NCBI GenBank assembly: GCA_023264755.1
Contig: JAHFVB010000232.1
Coordinates: forward strand, 1-7,757
DNA length: 7,757 nucleotides
Direction of reading: 5' to 3'
Origin: Mycobacterium sp.
GTDB taxonomy: Bacteria; Actinomycetota; Actinomycetes; Mycobacteriales; Mycobacteriaceae
The notes beneath the pieces are model-generated. The model was not told the DNA's origin. It was given only the letters and a program-made list of their open reading frames with translations, and did no database searches. The translations under genes and the position numbers were made by a program. Positions 7,319 through 7,757 of this stretch are shown piece after piece (within the stretch, counting starts at the first letter, position 1; every line of letters begins with the position of its first letter).

Positions 7319-7335
7319 ACCTTACCGTAATCTTA
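7319..7335 (-). promoter_or_regulatory. Candidate efpA promoter and ribosome binding region
   Basis: The 33-base gap upstream of efpA is AT-rich compared with its surroundings. On the minus strand it holds TAAGAT (7335-7330), a good -10 match, and TAAGGT (7324-7319) exactly eight bases before the ATG. AAGG within the latter can act as Shine-Dalgarno. The palindrome TCTTAAGA (7331-7338) overlaps the first element. No clear -35 box is visible 17-18 bases upstream, which lies in the cobA/cysG coding end. Confidence 0.4.
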
Positions 7336-7343
7336 AGAATCCT

Positions 7344-7757
7344 TTAACTGGCGAAGGCCGCCACGGCTCCGATCACGATGATCGCGGGCGGTCGAATACC
7401 CTCCGCGCGGATCTGCTCGGGTGCGTCGGCGAGTGTCGTGTGCAAAGTGCGTTGCGCGGACGTCGTGCCGTGTTGCACCACCAGGACCGGCGTTTCCGCA
7501 GGTCGGCCGCCTTCCAGCAAGACCCGTGCGAACAGTTCGATGCGCTCGACGGCCATCAGCAAAACGATGGTCCCGGTCAGCGCGGCCAGTGCATTCCAAT
7601 TCACTAACGATTCCGGATTGTCCGGTGCCAGATGGCCACTGACCACCACGAACTCGTGGGTGACGGCGCGATGGGTAACCGGTACGCCGGCCAGGGCCGG
7701 CACAGCTATGGCACTTGTCACACCCGGCACGACCGTCACCGGAATCCCCGCCTCGGC
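7344..7757 (-). CDS. cobA: Uroporphyrinogen-III C-methyltransferase, C-terminal part (5' end outside window)
   Basis: This enzyme uses S-adenosylmethionine to methylate uroporphyrinogen III to precorrin-2, the branch point to sirohaem and cobalamin; it is cytoplasmic. Only the last 137 residues are in the window; the frame is open to the right edge (first complete codons read AEAGIPVTVVPG), so any start inside the window would be false. Family signatures are VPGVTSAIAVPALAGVPVTH (10-29), TGTIVLLMAVERI (61-73), TTSAQRTLHTTL (98-109) and RPPAIIVIGAV (122-132). The M. tuberculosis gene here (Rv2847c, cysG) is a fusion with an N-terminal precorrin-2 oxidase/ferrochelatase; whether this one is fused cannot be seen. 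TAA at 7346-7344 lies 33 bases before efpA, so it probably leads the transporter train. Confidence 0.93.
   Translation of the reverse strand, partial: AEAGIPVTVVPGVTSAIAVPALAGVPVTHRAVTHEFVVVSGHLAPDNPESLVNWNALAALTGTIVLLMAVERIELFARVLLEGGRPAETPVLVVQHGTTSAQRTLHTTLADAPEQIRAEGIRPPAIIVIGAVAAFAS

Noticed and set aside
5631..7607. Plus-strand open frame of 658 codons opposite efpA
   Set aside because: It is a shadow of efpA and the cobA/cysG end. The composition is low-complexity (Asp/Gly/His/Arg), with no family match by eye.
7344..7739. Complete 131-residue protein starting at GTG 7739
   Set aside because: The frame continues to the right edge with conserved methyltransferase residues (AEAGIP), so this is an internal valine of a gene cut by the window.

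Overview
The window reads as chromosomal DNA of a mycobacterium, probably a non-tuberculous, fast-growing species (genus firm, species not resolvable). GC is high, several starts are GTG, and the gene order follows the M. tuberculosis block rimP - Rv2843 - Rv2844 - proS - efpA - cysG (order recalled, not searched). Nothing looks mobile: there are no transposases, integrases, tRNAs, CRISPR arrays or pseudogenes.

Layout. Positions 1-507 (minus) hold most of rimP, whose 3' end lies beyond the left edge. A 154-base divergent region follows, with several short palindromes. Positions 662-1653 (plus) hold two overlapping genes: a lipoprotein with ferritin-like helix spacing, and a cytoplasmic DUF4439-type ferritin-like protein. 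The second ends directly against the convergent proS, so the two stop codons touch at 1651-1656.

From the right edge leftward runs a tight minus-strand train: the C-terminus of a uroporphyrinogen-III methyltransferase (cobA/cysG), efpA, a second EfpA-like MFS transporter, a PCD-like/VOC two-domain protein, and proS. Gaps are 33 bases, 47 bases, a 4-base overlap, and 34 bases, so co-transcription is likely. The train combines tetrapyrrole methylation, two paralogous DHA2-family exporters, a possible small-molecule-binding protein and prolyl-tRNA synthesis. As I recall the M. tuberculosis order, efpA is next to proS there, so the second transporter and the VOC gene look like a lineage-specific addition (or a loss in M. 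tuberculosis).

The most notable non-coding pattern is that efpA, the second efpA-like gene and proS each carry TA(A/G)GGT exactly 8 nt before the start codon. It can be read either as a Shine-Dalgarno sequence or as a -10 box for leaderless transcripts. I see no clearly new defence or mobile system. The candidates worth a second look are the tandem EfpA pair with its coupled VOC protein, and the paired ferritin-like proteins.
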